From the NCBI RefSeq assembly GCF_000373625.1, contig NZ_KB891997.1:419245-483244 (forward strand): a stretch of DNA of 64,000 nt. The letters are read 5' to 3'. The position numbers and the translations under genes are program-made. The notes below the pieces were generated by a model. The model saw only the letters and a program-made list of their open reading frames with translations. It did no database searches and was not told the origin of the DNA. The DNA comes from Streptomyces sp. LaPpAH-108 (GTDB taxonomy: Bacteria; Actinomycetota; Actinomycetes; Streptomycetales; Streptomycetaceae). Below, piece after piece: positions 16,395 to 25,196 of the stretch. Position 1 is the first letter of the stretch, and the number at the start of each line of letters is the position of its first letter.

Positions 16395-19028
16395 TCAGGA
16401 GGTGCAGGTGAGCGTGCCGTTCTCGGCGCCCTTGATCAGCGCCTCGTGCGCGGCGTGCAGCCGCTTCGCGTCGGGCTTGAGGACCTTGCGGTCATAGGTC
16501 ATCAGCCCGTTCAACTCACCCTCGACGTCCGAGATCTGGGTGTACACGGCGCCGTTGCCGCCCTTGCAGGCCGCCAGCTGCTCGACCTCCTTCAGCCGGT
16601 CGAGGTACACATCCGTGTAGGTCTCCGGAGTGACGCCCACATAGGTCATCTGGACCGGGAAGGCGTGCCCGGGGACACCCAGGCCGAGGCCGCCGTACTC
16701 GCCGCTGACCAGGGCCCGTCTGCCGTCGGCCGCGGGCAGTTGCGGGCTCGGGTAGCCGTGGGCGTCGGCGATGTCGCCGTTGCCGCCGTCCACCGCGCCG
16801 CAGCAGTTGAGGCCGCTCATGTTGTTGACCAGCCGGGTCGGGTCCAGGGACTTGGCGTAGTCCGCGATCCGGGCCTGGTCGTACTGGCCCCAGCCCTCGT
16901 TGAAGGTGACCCACATGATCACCGAGGGGTGGCTGTCGTGCTGCTGGATCATCTGCTTCAGCTCGTGCTCGTACTCGGTGCGCGCGGACGCCGACGGGTT
17001 GACCGTGTTCATCGCCGGCATGTCCTGCCAGACCAGCAGGCCCAGCTTGTCCGCCCAGTAGAACCAGCGGTCGGGCTCGACCTTGATGTGCTTGCGCACC
17101 GAGTTGTAGCCCAGCTGCTTGTGCACCTTGAGGTCGTAGGCGAGGGCGTCGTCGGTCGGGGCCGTGTAGAGACCGTCGGGCCAGAAGCCCTGGTCGAGCG
17201 TGGCCATCAGATAGACCGGCTTGCCGTTGAGCAGCGTGCGCTGCTTGCCGTTCACCGTCTTGACCTCGATGGAGCGCATACCGAAGTAGCTGCCCACCCG
17301 GTCGGTGGAGGCGCCCCGGCCGACGGTGACCTTGAGCGTGTACAGATGCGGGTCGTCCGGCGTCCAGGCGTGCGGGTGCGGCACCGGCACCTTCAGGGCC
17401 GTACCGGTGGTGCCGTGCGCCCGGCCCACCTCGCGGCGTCCGTCGTAGGCGACCGCCGTGACCGGCACACCGTCACGCACCCCGCGCACGTCCACCGCGA
17501 CCGAGCGCTTCGCGAGATCAGGGGTGGTCTTCACGTCCGAGGCGTGGTCGCGGGCCACCGGCTCCATCCACACCGTCTGCCAGATGCCCGAACTCGGCGT
17601 GTACCAGATGCCGCTGGGGTCCAGACGCTGCTTGCCGACCGGCGGGTTCTCGCCGCTCGCCGAGTCCGTCGGGTCGTAGACGCCGACGATCAGCTCCTGC
17701 GGGCCGGACTTCTTCAGCGCGTCCGTCACGTCGACGCTGAACCGGTCGTAACCACCCTTGTGCTCACCGACCTTGCGGCCGTTGACGTACACCACGGCCT
17801 GCCAGTCCACCGCGTCGAAGTTGAGCTGGAGCCGCTGCTGGTGGGCGCGCCAGTCGGACGGCACGGTGAAGGTCCGCTTGTACCACATGCGTTCCTCGTG
17901 CCGTTCGATCCCCGAGAGCTGGGACTCCACCGGGTACGGGACGAGGATCCTCTCGGCCAGCTTCTTGCCCGTCGGCGGCTGTTCGCCCGCCTCGGCCCGG
18001 GCGAACTCCCAGGTGCCGTTGAGGTTCTTCCAGGCGTCGCGGGTCAACTGCGGGCGCGGGTACTCCGGGTGGGCGTTCTTCGCGCTGACCTGGTCGGCCC
18101 ACTTGGTGCGCAGCTGGTACGTCGAGTTGTTGGTGCCGGTGCTCCAGAAGTCGCTGACGGCGGTGCCGTCGGCCTCGGTCAGGCCGCCCTTGCCGTCGTA
18201 GCGCAGATCCGCGTAACCGCCGTGGCCGCCGACCACCGGCTCGGTGAGCGGGACGACCAGCCTGGTCGGGTCGGAGACGTCCAGATGGGCGGTGCCGCGC
18301 GGCCACGCCGAGCCGCCGACATCGATGTCGAGATGACCGTCGAAGCCGGCCGGGGGAGCGGCGAGCGGACGGTCGAAGTCCAGCACGAGGGTCTTGCCGT
18401 CGGGCTGGACGGCCGCGCTGTGGGGGCCGTTGTAGGTGAAGCCGTCGGGCAGCGTGAACGCCGACTGCGGGATCGCCTGCTTGCTGCCGCCGGGCGGCGT
18501 CCAGCGCACATGCAGGTTCGAGCCGCCGTAGTGCTCGAAGTACTCGACCTTGAAGTCGTAGGCGTGGCCCGCCTCCAGGGTGACGGGCGCCGAGGTCTGC
18601 TCCTTGTCCCAGTCGTCGACCCAGTGGTCGATGACGGACTTGCCGTCGATCCAGAGCCGGAAGCCGTTGTCCCCGGTGATGGAGAAGACGTGGGCGCCGC
18701 TCACGGTCGGTGTGAGCTTGCCGGTCCAGCGCACGCTCACGTCGTCCTGCTGGCCGGTGCGGGCCTTCAGGCGCGGTTCGAGGTCGGGGAAGTCGAGGCT
18801 GGGGTCGAAGGTGGTCGCCTTCAGCGTGGCGAAGTCGAAGGCGCCGGGGGCGGATTGGGTGTAGTACTCGCCCTTGAGCCCGTGGGCGACGGGAGCCTCG
18901 GCCGCCCGGGGCTCCGCGGGGGCGGCCTTGGAGCCGACCGCTCCGGCCAGCACCAGCGCCATGGCGGTGAACGCGGAGGCCAGCCAGCGGCCGGGGCGGA
19001 TTCTGCGGCGGGGGAAGGTGGGATGCAC
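16395..19028 (-). CDS. secreted GH2 glycoside hydrolase with PA14 domain
   Basis: An 877-residue secreted enzyme. The GTG start is chosen because GGAGGT lies 4 bases upstream; a longer upstream frame crosses the promoter. A signal helix (WLASAFTAMALVLAGAVGSKAAP) is followed by a PA14-like module (LKGEYYTQSAPGAFDF ... GDNGFRLWIDGKSVIDHW). The GH2 sugar-binding, Ig-like and TIM-barrel domains come next. The acid/base is Glu711 (FNEGWG) and the nucleophile is Glu777 (SGEYGG). GH2 includes beta-galactosidases, mannosidases and, in actinomycetes, beta-galactofuranosidases; the last fits the neighbouring furanose importer (inference). An operator-like motif overlaps its promoter region, divergent from the LacI gene. 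Confidence 0.86.
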   Translation of the reverse strand: MHPTFPRRRIRPGRWLASAFTAMALVLAGAVGSKAAPAEPRAAEAPVAHGLKGEYYTQSAPGAFDFATLKATTFDPSLDFPDLEPRLKARTGQQDDVSVRWTGKLTPTVSGAHVFSITGDNGFRLWIDGKSVIDHWVDDWDKEQTSAPVTLEAGHAYDFKVEYFEHYGGSNLHVRWTPPGGSKQAIPQSAFTLPDGFTYNGPHSAAVQPDGKTLVLDFDRPLAAPPAGFDGHLDIDVGGSAWPRGTAHLDVSDPTRLVVPLTEPVVGGHGGYADLRYDGKGGLTEADGTAVSDFWSTGTNNSTYQLRTKWADQVSAKNAHPEYPRPQLTRDAWKNLNGTWEFARAEAGEQPPTGKKLAERILVPYPVESQLSGIERHEERMWYKRTFTVPSDWRAHQQRLQLNFDAVDWQAVVYVNGRKVGEHKGGYDRFSVDVTDALKKSGPQELIVGVYDPTDSASGENPPVGKQRLDPSGIWYTPSSGIWQTVWMEPVARDHASDVKTTPDLAKRSVAVDVRGVRDGVPVTAVAYDGRREVGRAHGTTGTALKVPVPHPHAWTPDDPHLYTLKVTVGRGASTDRVGSYFGMRSIEVKTVNGKQRTLLNGKPVYLMATLDQGFWPDGLYTAPTDDALAYDLKVHKQLGYNSVRKHIKVEPDRWFYWADKLGLLVWQDMPAMNTVNPSASARTEYEHELKQMIQQHDSHPSVIMWVTFNEGWGQYDQARIADYAKSLDPTRLVNNMSGLNCCGAVDGGNGDIADAHGYPSPQLPAADGRRALVSGEYGGLGLGVPGHAFPVQMTYVGVTPETYTDVYLDRLKEVEQLAACKGGNGAVYTQISDVEGELNGLMTYDRKVLKPDAKRLHAAHEALIKGAENGTLTCTS

Positions 19029-19091
19029 GAGTACCTCCGGTGGGAAACGGAGTTGCGGGTGCGTGCTCTGCCCGTGCTTCGGAACATCTTG

Positions 19092-19105
19092 TATAACGTT
19101 GGAAA
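19092..19105 (-). promoter_or_regulatory. LacI-type operator, site 1
   Basis: On the reverse strand this reads TTTCCAACGTTATA. It lies inside a longer dyad with CTTGT/ACAAG ends at 19088-19109, between the divergent GH2 and LacI genes. It matches the motif at three other promoters of this locus (consensus TTTMCAWCGTTRNA). Confidence 0.65.
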
Positions 19106-19180
19106 CAAGGGCAGTTGGCATGAGAACACGCCTCCTGCGCCCTGTCCAGGTGTCTGACACGAGGCGTGGGAGGACAGCAG

Positions 19181-20218
19181 ATGCGCGTGAGCCTGAAGGA
19201 CGTGGCCGAACGTGCGGGGGTCTCCGTGAAGACCGTCTCCAATGTGGTCAACGACTATCCGCACGTCACACCGGCCATGCGGGCCCGCGTCCAGCAGGCC
19301 ATCGACGAACTCGGCTACCGGCCGAATCTGACCGCCCGTCACCTGCGCAAAGGGCGAACCGGAATCATCGGCCTGGCCGTGCCCGAACTCGGCAACTCCT
19401 ACTTCGCGGAGCTGGCCGGCGCCGTCATCGACGCCGCCGCCCAGCACGAGTACACCGTGCTGCTCGACCACACCCAGGGCCAGCGCGAACAGGAGATCCT
19501 GGTCTGCCAGGGCTTCCGGGCCCGCGTCATGGACGGCCTGATCCTGAGCCCGCTGGAGCTAGAGACCGAGGACCTCGCCGCCCGCCGCGACGACGCCCCC
19601 CTGGTCCTGCTCGGCGAGCGCCGCTACGACCTGCCCTACGACCACATCGTCATCGACAACATCGCCGCCGCCCGCGCCGCCGTGCGCCACCTCCTCTCCC
19701 TCGGGCGGCGTCGCATCGCCTTCCTCGGCGCTCGCCAGGACCGCCTTCACCAGCCCGCCCACCTGCGGTTCATCGGCTGGCAGGCGGAACTGGCCGCCTC
19801 CGGACTCGTCGCCGACGAACGCCTGGTGGCCACCACGCAAGGCTGGGGCCACGCGGACGGCGCGCGGGCCATGGCCGCGCTGCTCGACGCCGGGGAGCGG
19901 CCCGACGGGGTGTTCGCCTACAACGACCTGATCGCCCTCGGCGCCATGCGCGTGCTCTTCGAGCGCGGCCTGCGCATCCCCGAGGACGTGGCCGTCGTCG
20001 GCTTCGACGACATCACCGAGGCGCGCTACGGCGCCGTCACGCTCACCACCGTCTCCCCGGACAAGGTGGCCATCGCCCGCCTCGCCGTGGAATCCGTGGT
20101 CGGCCGCCTCAAGGGCGAGCAGAACCACGAGGCACCCCGACCCGCCCGCCAACTCCAGCCCGGCTTCACGCTCGTGGAGCGGGAGAGCACCCTCGGACGA
20201 CGCGTCCACAGCAGCTGA
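19181..20218 (+). CDS. LacI-family transcriptional regulator of the hydrolase/sugar-uptake locus
   Basis: A 345-residue LacI/GalR regulator. The N-terminal helix-turn-helix and hinge read VSLKDVAERAGVSVKTVSNVVNDYPHVTPAMRARVQQAIDELGYRPNLTARHLRKGRTG. A periplasmic-binding-protein-like effector domain follows, with PDGVFAYNDLIALGAMRVL and VVGFDDITEARY. The ATG follows GGGAGGACAGC; an in-frame GTG five codons earlier lies over this ribosome site. It sits between GH2 and the importer operon, and all four locus promoters carry a common CAWCGTTR element, so it is the likely local repressor and the imported sugar the likely inducer. Confidence 0.9.
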   Translation: MRVSLKDVAERAGVSVKTVSNVVNDYPHVTPAMRARVQQAIDELGYRPNLTARHLRKGRTGIIGLAVPELGNSYFAELAGAVIDAAAQHEYTVLLDHTQGQREQEILVCQGFRARVMDGLILSPLELETEDLAARRDDAPLVLLGERRYDLPYDHIVIDNIAAARAAVRHLLSLGRRRIAFLGARQDRLHQPAHLRFIGWQAELAASGLVADERLVATTQGWGHADGARAMAALLDAGERPDGVFAYNDLIALGAMRVLFERGLRIPEDVAVVGFDDITEARYGAVTLTTVSPDKVAIARLAVESVVGRLKGEQNHEAPRPARQLQPGFTLVERESTLGRRVHSS

Positions 20219-20301
20219 CCAGCACAAAGTCCGTGCATCGAGGGCGAGTTGGCCCGGATTGCGGTTGGATGACGTGCTGTCCGAGGTGTTTACACGGCCC
20301 T

Positions 20302-20315
20302 TGCAACGATGTAAA
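20302..20315 (-). promoter_or_regulatory. LacI-type operator, site 2
   Basis: On the reverse strand this reads TTTACATCGTTGCA. It lies about 65 bp upstream of the sugar-binding-protein gene. The TGTAAA end also forms an inverted repeat with TTTACA at 20289-20294. Confidence 0.6.
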
Positions 20316-20377
20316 AAGCATCCTGATCTGGTCACCGCCGGACCGGCCTTCCGCAGTCCCGAAGTGGGGTAATCCGC

Positions 20378-21460
20378 ATGAAGCCGCACTCCCGCAGCAC
20401 CACCAGAACCATCCTCGCCGTGGGTCTCACCGCCAGCCTGGCGCTCGTCGCCGCCTGCACCAAGTCCGAGGACGACAAAGCCTCTTCGGGCAGCACCGCC
20501 GTGAACGACGACGCCGGGAAGCAGGTCGCCGAGAGCGGCGGCGGCAAGACCTGCGCCATCGGCGACTACGGCGCCGACAAACTGGATCTGTCGAAGACGG
20601 TCGTCGGCTTCTCGCAGTCGGAGAAGGAGGCCAACCCCTTCCGCATCGCGGAGACCGCCTCCATCAAGGCCGAGGCCGAGAAGCGCGGCATCAAGCTGCT
20701 CACCGCCAACGCCCAGTCGCAGTTCTCCAAGCAGATCAGCGACGTCCAGGACCTCATCGCCAAGGGCGCCAAGCTCCTCGTCATCGCCCCGCTCAACTCC
20801 GACGGCTGGGATCCGGTGCTCCAGTCCGCCCGCGCCAAGAAGATCCCGATCATCACGATCGACCGCCAGATCAACGCCACCCCCTGCAAGGACTACGTGA
20901 GCTTCATCGGCTCCGACTTCGTCCAGCAGGGCCGCCGCGCCGCCGACCAGCTCATCGAGGCCACCGGCGGCAAGGGCGAGATCGCCATCCTGCTCGGCGC
21001 GGCGGGCAACAACGTCACCACCGAACGCACCAAGGGCTTCGAGGAGCAGATCAAGGCCAAGGCCCCCGGACTCAAGGTCGTCTTCAAGCAGACCGGCGAA
21101 TTCACCCGTGAGAAGGGCCAGTCGGTCACCGAGCAGCTGATCCAGTCCAAGCCCGGGATCAAGGCGATCTACGCCGAGAACGACGAGATGGGCCTCGGCG
21201 CCGTCAACGCCCTCAAGGGCGCGGGCAAGAAGCCCGGCGCGGTGAAGATCGTGACCATCGACGGCACCCGCAACGCCGTCCAGGGCATCGCGGACGGCTG
21301 GATCAGCGCCGTCATCGAGTCCAACCCGCGCTTCGGACCGCTCGCCTTCTCGACCCTGGACTCCTTCACCCAGGGCAAGCCGGTCGGCGAGGACATCGTC
21401 ATCAAGGACAGCCAGTACACGAGCGCCAATGCCAAGGCCGACCTCGACAAGGCATTCTGA
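20378..21460 (+). CDS. sugar ABC transporter substrate-binding lipoprotein, YtfQ-like
   Basis: A 360-residue lipoprotein with a lipobox ending at Cys27 (LVAAC). The mature part resembles the galactofuranose-binding protein YtfQ: VVGFSQSEKEANPFRIAETASIKAEAEKRGIKLL, DLIAKGAKLLVIAPLNSDGWDPVL, IPIITIDRQI, FTREKGQSVTEQLI and YAENDEMGLGAVNALK. It starts an operon with one double-ATPase and two permeases, the same composition as ytfQ-ytfR-ytfT-yjfF of E. coli. A furanose such as galactofuranose is therefore the best guess for the ligand, but arabinofuranose or another sugar is possible. Confidence 0.88.
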   Translation: MKPHSRSTTRTILAVGLTASLALVAACTKSEDDKASSGSTAVNDDAGKQVAESGGGKTCAIGDYGADKLDLSKTVVGFSQSEKEANPFRIAETASIKAEAEKRGIKLLTANAQSQFSKQISDVQDLIAKGAKLLVIAPLNSDGWDPVLQSARAKKIPIITIDRQINATPCKDYVSFIGSDFVQQGRRAADQLIEATGGKGEIAILLGAAGNNVTTERTKGFEEQIKAKAPGLKVVFKQTGEFTREKGQSVTEQLIQSKPGIKAIYAENDEMGLGAVNALKGAGKKPGAVKIVTIDGTRNAVQGIADGWISAVIESNPRFGPLAFSTLDSFTQGKPVGEDIVIKDSQYTSANAKADLDKAF

Positions 21461-21555
21461 GCCCGGCGAGGCCATCCGGGCCCGACAACGCCTCGGACCG
21501 GGCAACGCCCCGCGAGTCCGACAAGGCAAGGCTTACTGACGGCTCGTCACCGTGC

Positions 21556-21585
21556 GGCGCCGGGGGAACGACCGCTCCCGGCGCC
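21556..21585 (+). terminator. intercistronic hairpin after the binding-protein gene
   Basis: An 11-bp stem (GGCGCCGGGGG paired to CTCCCGGCGCC, one G-T wobble) with an 8-base loop lies between the binding-protein and ATPase genes. No T-run follows. It probably stabilises the upstream mRNA or causes partial termination, giving more binding protein than transporter. Confidence 0.6.
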
Positions 21586-21626
21586 CCGGGCGGGCATGTC
21601 ACCCATGACCCCCATGGAGAGCAGCC

Positions 21627-23168
21627 GTGACCGCACCTCCCGACGAAGTACTCGCCGTACGCGACCTGACCAAGCGCTTCCCCGGTGTACTGGCCCTGGA
21701 CGGGGTGACGTTCACCCTCCGGGCCGGTGAGACACACGCCCTGGTCGGCGAGAACGGCGCGGGCAAGTCCACCCTGATCAAGGTCCTCACCGGCGTCTAC
21801 CGCCCCGACGAGGGCGAGGTGCGCTACCGAGGCGAACCGGCCGCCTTCTCCACCCCGCTCGCCGCGCAGCACGCCGGGATCTCCACGATCTACCAGGAGG
21901 TCAACCTCATCCCCCTGATGAGCGTGGCCCGCAACCTCTGCCTCGGCCGCGAACCGCGCACCCGGCTCGGCCTGATCGACTTCGCCCGGATGCACCGCGA
22001 GGCCGCGGAGACGATGGCCGAGTACGGCGTCCACGTCGACGTCCGCCGCCCCTTGCGCGAACTCGGCGTCGGCGCCCAGCAGATGGTCGCGCTCGCCCGC
22101 GCCGTCTCCGTCGACGCCCGCGTGGTCGTCATGGACGAACCGACCTCCTCGCTCGAACCCCGCGAGGTGGAGACGCTGTTCGGCGTCATCCGGCGGCTGC
22201 GCGCCCAGGGCATCGCCGTGCTCTACGTCAGCCACCGCATGGACGAGCTGTACGCCGTCTGCGACACGGTCACCGTGCTGCGCGACGGCAAGCTGGTGCA
22301 CACCGGACCGCTGGCCGAGACCGGCCGCCTCCAGCTCGTCTCCCTCATGCTCGGCCGCGAGACGGGCGAGGTCAGCGCGGAAGGCGTCACCAAGTTCGCC
22401 GGAAGCCACGACGCGGGCACCGAACTGGTGCTCAGGGCGGAGAACTTGACGAAGCATCACCTGCTGCACGACGTCTCGGTGGACATCCGCCCCGGCGAGG
22501 TCGTCGGGCTCGGCGGACTGCTCGGCTCGGGGCGTACCGAGACCGCCAAGGCCATCGCGGGCGCCCTCGCGCTCGCGGGCGGCCGGGTCACCGTGGCCGG
22601 ACGCCCCGTGCGCACCGGCTCCACCGCCGCCGCGATCCGCGCCGGGATCAGCCTGCTGCCCGAGGACCGCAAGACCGAGGGGATCGTGCCCGGCCTGTCC
22701 GTCCGGGAGAACATCGCCCTGGCCGCGCTGCCCCGCATGTCCCGCTTCGGGCTGGTCTCCGAGGCGAGCGTGGACCGCGTGGTCGACACCTTCATGAAAC
22801 GGCTGCGGATCAAGGCCGCGAGCCCGCACCAGAAGGTCGGCGAACTCTCCGGCGGCAACCAGCAGAAGGTCCTCCTCGCCCGCTGGCTCGCCATGCAGCC
22901 CAAGGTGCTGCTCCTGGACGAACCCACCCGGGGCATCGACGTCGGCGCCAAGGCCGAGGTGCAGAAACTCATCGACGAACTGGCCGAGGACGGCCTCGGC
23001 GTCCTGCTCATCTCCTCCGACGTGGAGGAACTGGTCGAGGGCTCCGACCGCGTGGTCGTCCTCCGGGACGGCGCCGTCGTCGGCGAGCTGACCGGCGACG
23101 ACGTGAGCGAGGACCAGCTGATGCGGGCCATCGCCGAGGCGGCCGAGGAGGAACCCCGCCATGACTGA
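21627..23168 (+). CDS. sugar ABC transporter ATP-binding protein (two ABC domains), YtfR/RbsA-like
   Basis: A 513-residue tandem ATPase. The first domain has Walker A GENGAGKST, a degenerate signature (LGVGAQQMVALARA) and Walker B VVVMDEP. The second has a degenerate Walker A (GLLGSGRTE), the signature LSGGNQQKVLLARWL and Walker B VLLLDEPTRGIDVG. Such asymmetry is usual for CUT2 family importers. It starts at GTG and overlaps the first permease by ATGA. Confidence 0.92.
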   Translation: MTAPPDEVLAVRDLTKRFPGVLALDGVTFTLRAGETHALVGENGAGKSTLIKVLTGVYRPDEGEVRYRGEPAAFSTPLAAQHAGISTIYQEVNLIPLMSVARNLCLGREPRTRLGLIDFARMHREAAETMAEYGVHVDVRRPLRELGVGAQQMVALARAVSVDARVVVMDEPTSSLEPREVETLFGVIRRLRAQGIAVLYVSHRMDELYAVCDTVTVLRDGKLVHTGPLAETGRLQLVSLMLGRETGEVSAEGVTKFAGSHDAGTELVLRAENLTKHHLLHDVSVDIRPGEVVGLGGLLGSGRTETAKAIAGALALAGGRVTVAGRPVRTGSTAAAIRAGISLLPEDRKTEGIVPGLSVRENIALAALPRMSRFGLVSEASVDRVVDTFMKRLRIKAASPHQKVGELSGGNQQKVLLARWLAMQPKVLLLDEPTRGIDVGAKAEVQKLIDELAEDGLGVLLISSDVEELVEGSDRVVVLRDGAVVGELTGDDVSEDQLMRAIAEAAEEEPRHD

Positions 23169-24126
23169 ACTCGCCCTCGACAGAAGGTCCTTGCCCGACC
23201 GGGCCGCAGTGGTCGGCTGGCTCCAGAACTACGGCGTCTATCTCGGCCTCGCCGTCCTGCTGCTGTTCAACGTGTTCTTCACCGACCACTTCGTCTCCGG
23301 CGAGAACTTCCGCACCCAGGCCGTCCAGGTCGCCCCCGTCCTGATCGTCGCGCTCGGCATGGCGCTGGCCATCGGCACCGAGGGCATCGACCTGTCGGTG
23401 GGCGCGGTGATGGCGCTGGCCACCTCCGTCACCTCCCTCTACCTCGGCTACGGCCCCTGGTTCGCGCTGCTCATCGCCATGGTCGGCGGCGCGGTCGTCG
23501 GACTCGCCAACGGCTCCCTCATCGCGTACGTCGGCGTGCAGCCCATCGTCGCCACCCTCGCGCTCATGGTCGGCGGACGCGGCATCGCGCTGGTGTTGCT
23601 GCCCCAGCTCAAGGACGTGCGCGACCCCACCATGGCCTCGCTCGGCGCGGGCAGCGTCCTCGGCATCCCCTACCTCGCGCTCATCGCGGCGGCCCTGGCC
23701 GTGGTCGTCGGCTTCGTCGTGCGCCGCACCGTCTTCGGCCGCCGGCTCCTCGCCGTCGGCGACAGCAGGCCCGCCGCCCAGCTCGCCGGGCTCCCGGTGC
23801 GCGGCGTGCTGATCGCCGTCTACATCTGCTCGGGCGTCCTCGCGGCCGTCGCCGGGTTCCTCGCCACGGCCCGCCTCCAGGCCAGCGACCCCAGCTCGCT
23901 CGGCAACCTCATGGAACTGTCCGCCATCACCGCCGTCGTGGTCGGCGGCACCCCGCTGACCGGCGGCCGGGTCAGGATCGGCGGCACGGTGGCCGGAGCC
24001 GTCCTCATCCAGCTCCTGACGGCCACGCTCATCAAACACGATCTGCCCACGTCCTGGACGCAGATCGCCCAGGCACTGGTCATCGTGCTCGCGGTGTACG
24101 CGGCACGGGAGAGGGGCAAGCGGTGA
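23161..24126 (+). CDS. sugar ABC transporter permease 1 (YtfT-like)
   Basis: A 321-residue CUT2 permease with about eight to ten helices. Typical blocks are ALAIGTEGIDLSVGAVMALA, NGSLIAYVGVQPIVATLALMVGGRGIALV and ITAVVVGGTPLTGGRVRIGGTVAG. It is coupled to the ATPase upstream and overlaps permease 2 (GTGA). Two non-identical permeases in one operon are the hallmark of the YtfQRT-YjfF arrangement. Confidence 0.9.
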   Translation: MTELALDRRSLPDRAAVVGWLQNYGVYLGLAVLLLFNVFFTDHFVSGENFRTQAVQVAPVLIVALGMALAIGTEGIDLSVGAVMALATSVTSLYLGYGPWFALLIAMVGGAVVGLANGSLIAYVGVQPIVATLALMVGGRGIALVLLPQLKDVRDPTMASLGAGSVLGIPYLALIAAALAVVVGFVVRRTVFGRRLLAVGDSRPAAQLAGLPVRGVLIAVYICSGVLAAVAGFLATARLQASDPSSLGNLMELSAITAVVVGGTPLTGGRVRIGGTVAGAVLIQLLTATLIKHDLPTSWTQIAQALVIVLAVYAARERGKR

Positions 24127-25142
24127 CCAGCACCAAGGAACACCCCACGACCGCCCCGCAGGCGGCACCCCCCGAGGACACCGCCCGGCGCGGCGACCGC
24201 ATCGCCGCCCTCGCCCAGCGGCACGGCGCCCTGGTGGCCCTCGTCGTCCTCGCCGCCGTCGCCTCCCTCTCCTTCGACTCCTTCGCCACCGGCGACAACC
24301 TCGGCAACATCGCGGTCAACTCCGCGTTCCTCGCCACCGTCGCGCTCGGCATGACCTTCGTCATCGTCAGCGGCGGCATCGACCTCTCGGTCGGCTCCGT
24401 CTTCGTCCTCGGCGGAGTCCTGGCCGCCTGGGGCTCGCAGTACGGCACGGTCGTCGCCCTGCTGCTGCCGCTCACCGTCTGCGCGGTGATCGGCCTGGTC
24501 AACGGCCTCCTCGTGGCCCGCACCGGCCTCGCCCCCTTCATCGTCACCCTCGCCTCGATGCTCGCCGCCCGCGGCATCATGCTCGCCATCACCGACGAGG
24601 GCGCCGACACCTACCTCGTCGCCAAGGGCTCGTTCTTCGCCACCCTCGGCCAGAGCAAGCTCCTCGGCGTGGCAACACCCGTATGGATCACGGCCGTTCT
24701 CTATCTGGCGGGCGCCGTCCTGCTGCGCCGCACCGCCTTCGGCCAGCGGGTCTACGCCATCGGCGGCAACGAACAGGCCGCCGCCCTCATGGGCGCCCCC
24801 GTCGCCCGCACCAAGATCGCCGTCTACACCCTCTCCGGCCTCCTCGCGGGCCTGGCCGGTGCGCTCAGCGCCGCCTACCTCGCCTCCGGCGTCACCATCC
24901 TCGGCTACGGCATGGAACTCGACGCCATCGCCGCCGTCGTCATCGGCGGCACCCTCCTCACCGGCGGCCTCGGCTACGTCAGCGGCTCCCTCGTCGGCGT
25001 CCTCCTGCTCAAGGTCATCCAGAACGTCATCAACCAGATCGGCTCCCTGGACTCGGCCTACCAGCAGGTCGCCAGCGGGGCGTTCCTCGTCCTGGTCGTC
25101 ATCGCCCAGACATGGCTGGCGAGGCGGCGGCGGGTGGGGTGA
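24123..25142 (+). CDS. sugar ABC transporter permease 2 (YjfF-like)
   Basis: A 339-residue CUT2 permease. It has ALGMTFVIVSGGIDLSVGSVFVLGGVLAAW, NGLLVARTGLAPFIVTLASMLAARGIMLAI and DAIAAVVIGGTLLTGGLGYVSGSLVG. FVIVSGGIDLSVGSV is typical of YjfF-type permeases. The GTG overlaps the preceding stop. It presumably forms a heterodimer with permease 1. The operon ends here, 54 bp from the convergent GH76-like gene. Confidence 0.9.
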   Translation: MTSTKEHPTTAPQAAPPEDTARRGDRIAALAQRHGALVALVVLAAVASLSFDSFATGDNLGNIAVNSAFLATVALGMTFVIVSGGIDLSVGSVFVLGGVLAAWGSQYGTVVALLLPLTVCAVIGLVNGLLVARTGLAPFIVTLASMLAARGIMLAITDEGADTYLVAKGSFFATLGQSKLLGVATPVWITAVLYLAGAVLLRRTAFGQRVYAIGGNEQAAALMGAPVARTKIAVYTLSGLLAGLAGALSAAYLASGVTILGYGMELDAIAAVVIGGTLLTGGLGYVSGSLVGVLLLKVIQNVINQIGSLDSAYQQVASGAFLVLVVIAQTWLARRRRVG

Positions 25143-25196
25143 GCACGACGCCTCATGGCGCTCGCGGTCACGGCTCACGGCGTGCACGGCGGCGGT

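Noticed and set aside
16344..19157. A 937-codon rightward frame over the GH2 gene
   Set aside because: It is antisense to GH2. Its Val/Arg/Gly/His-rich composition and lack of motifs mark it as a shadow of a high-GC gene.
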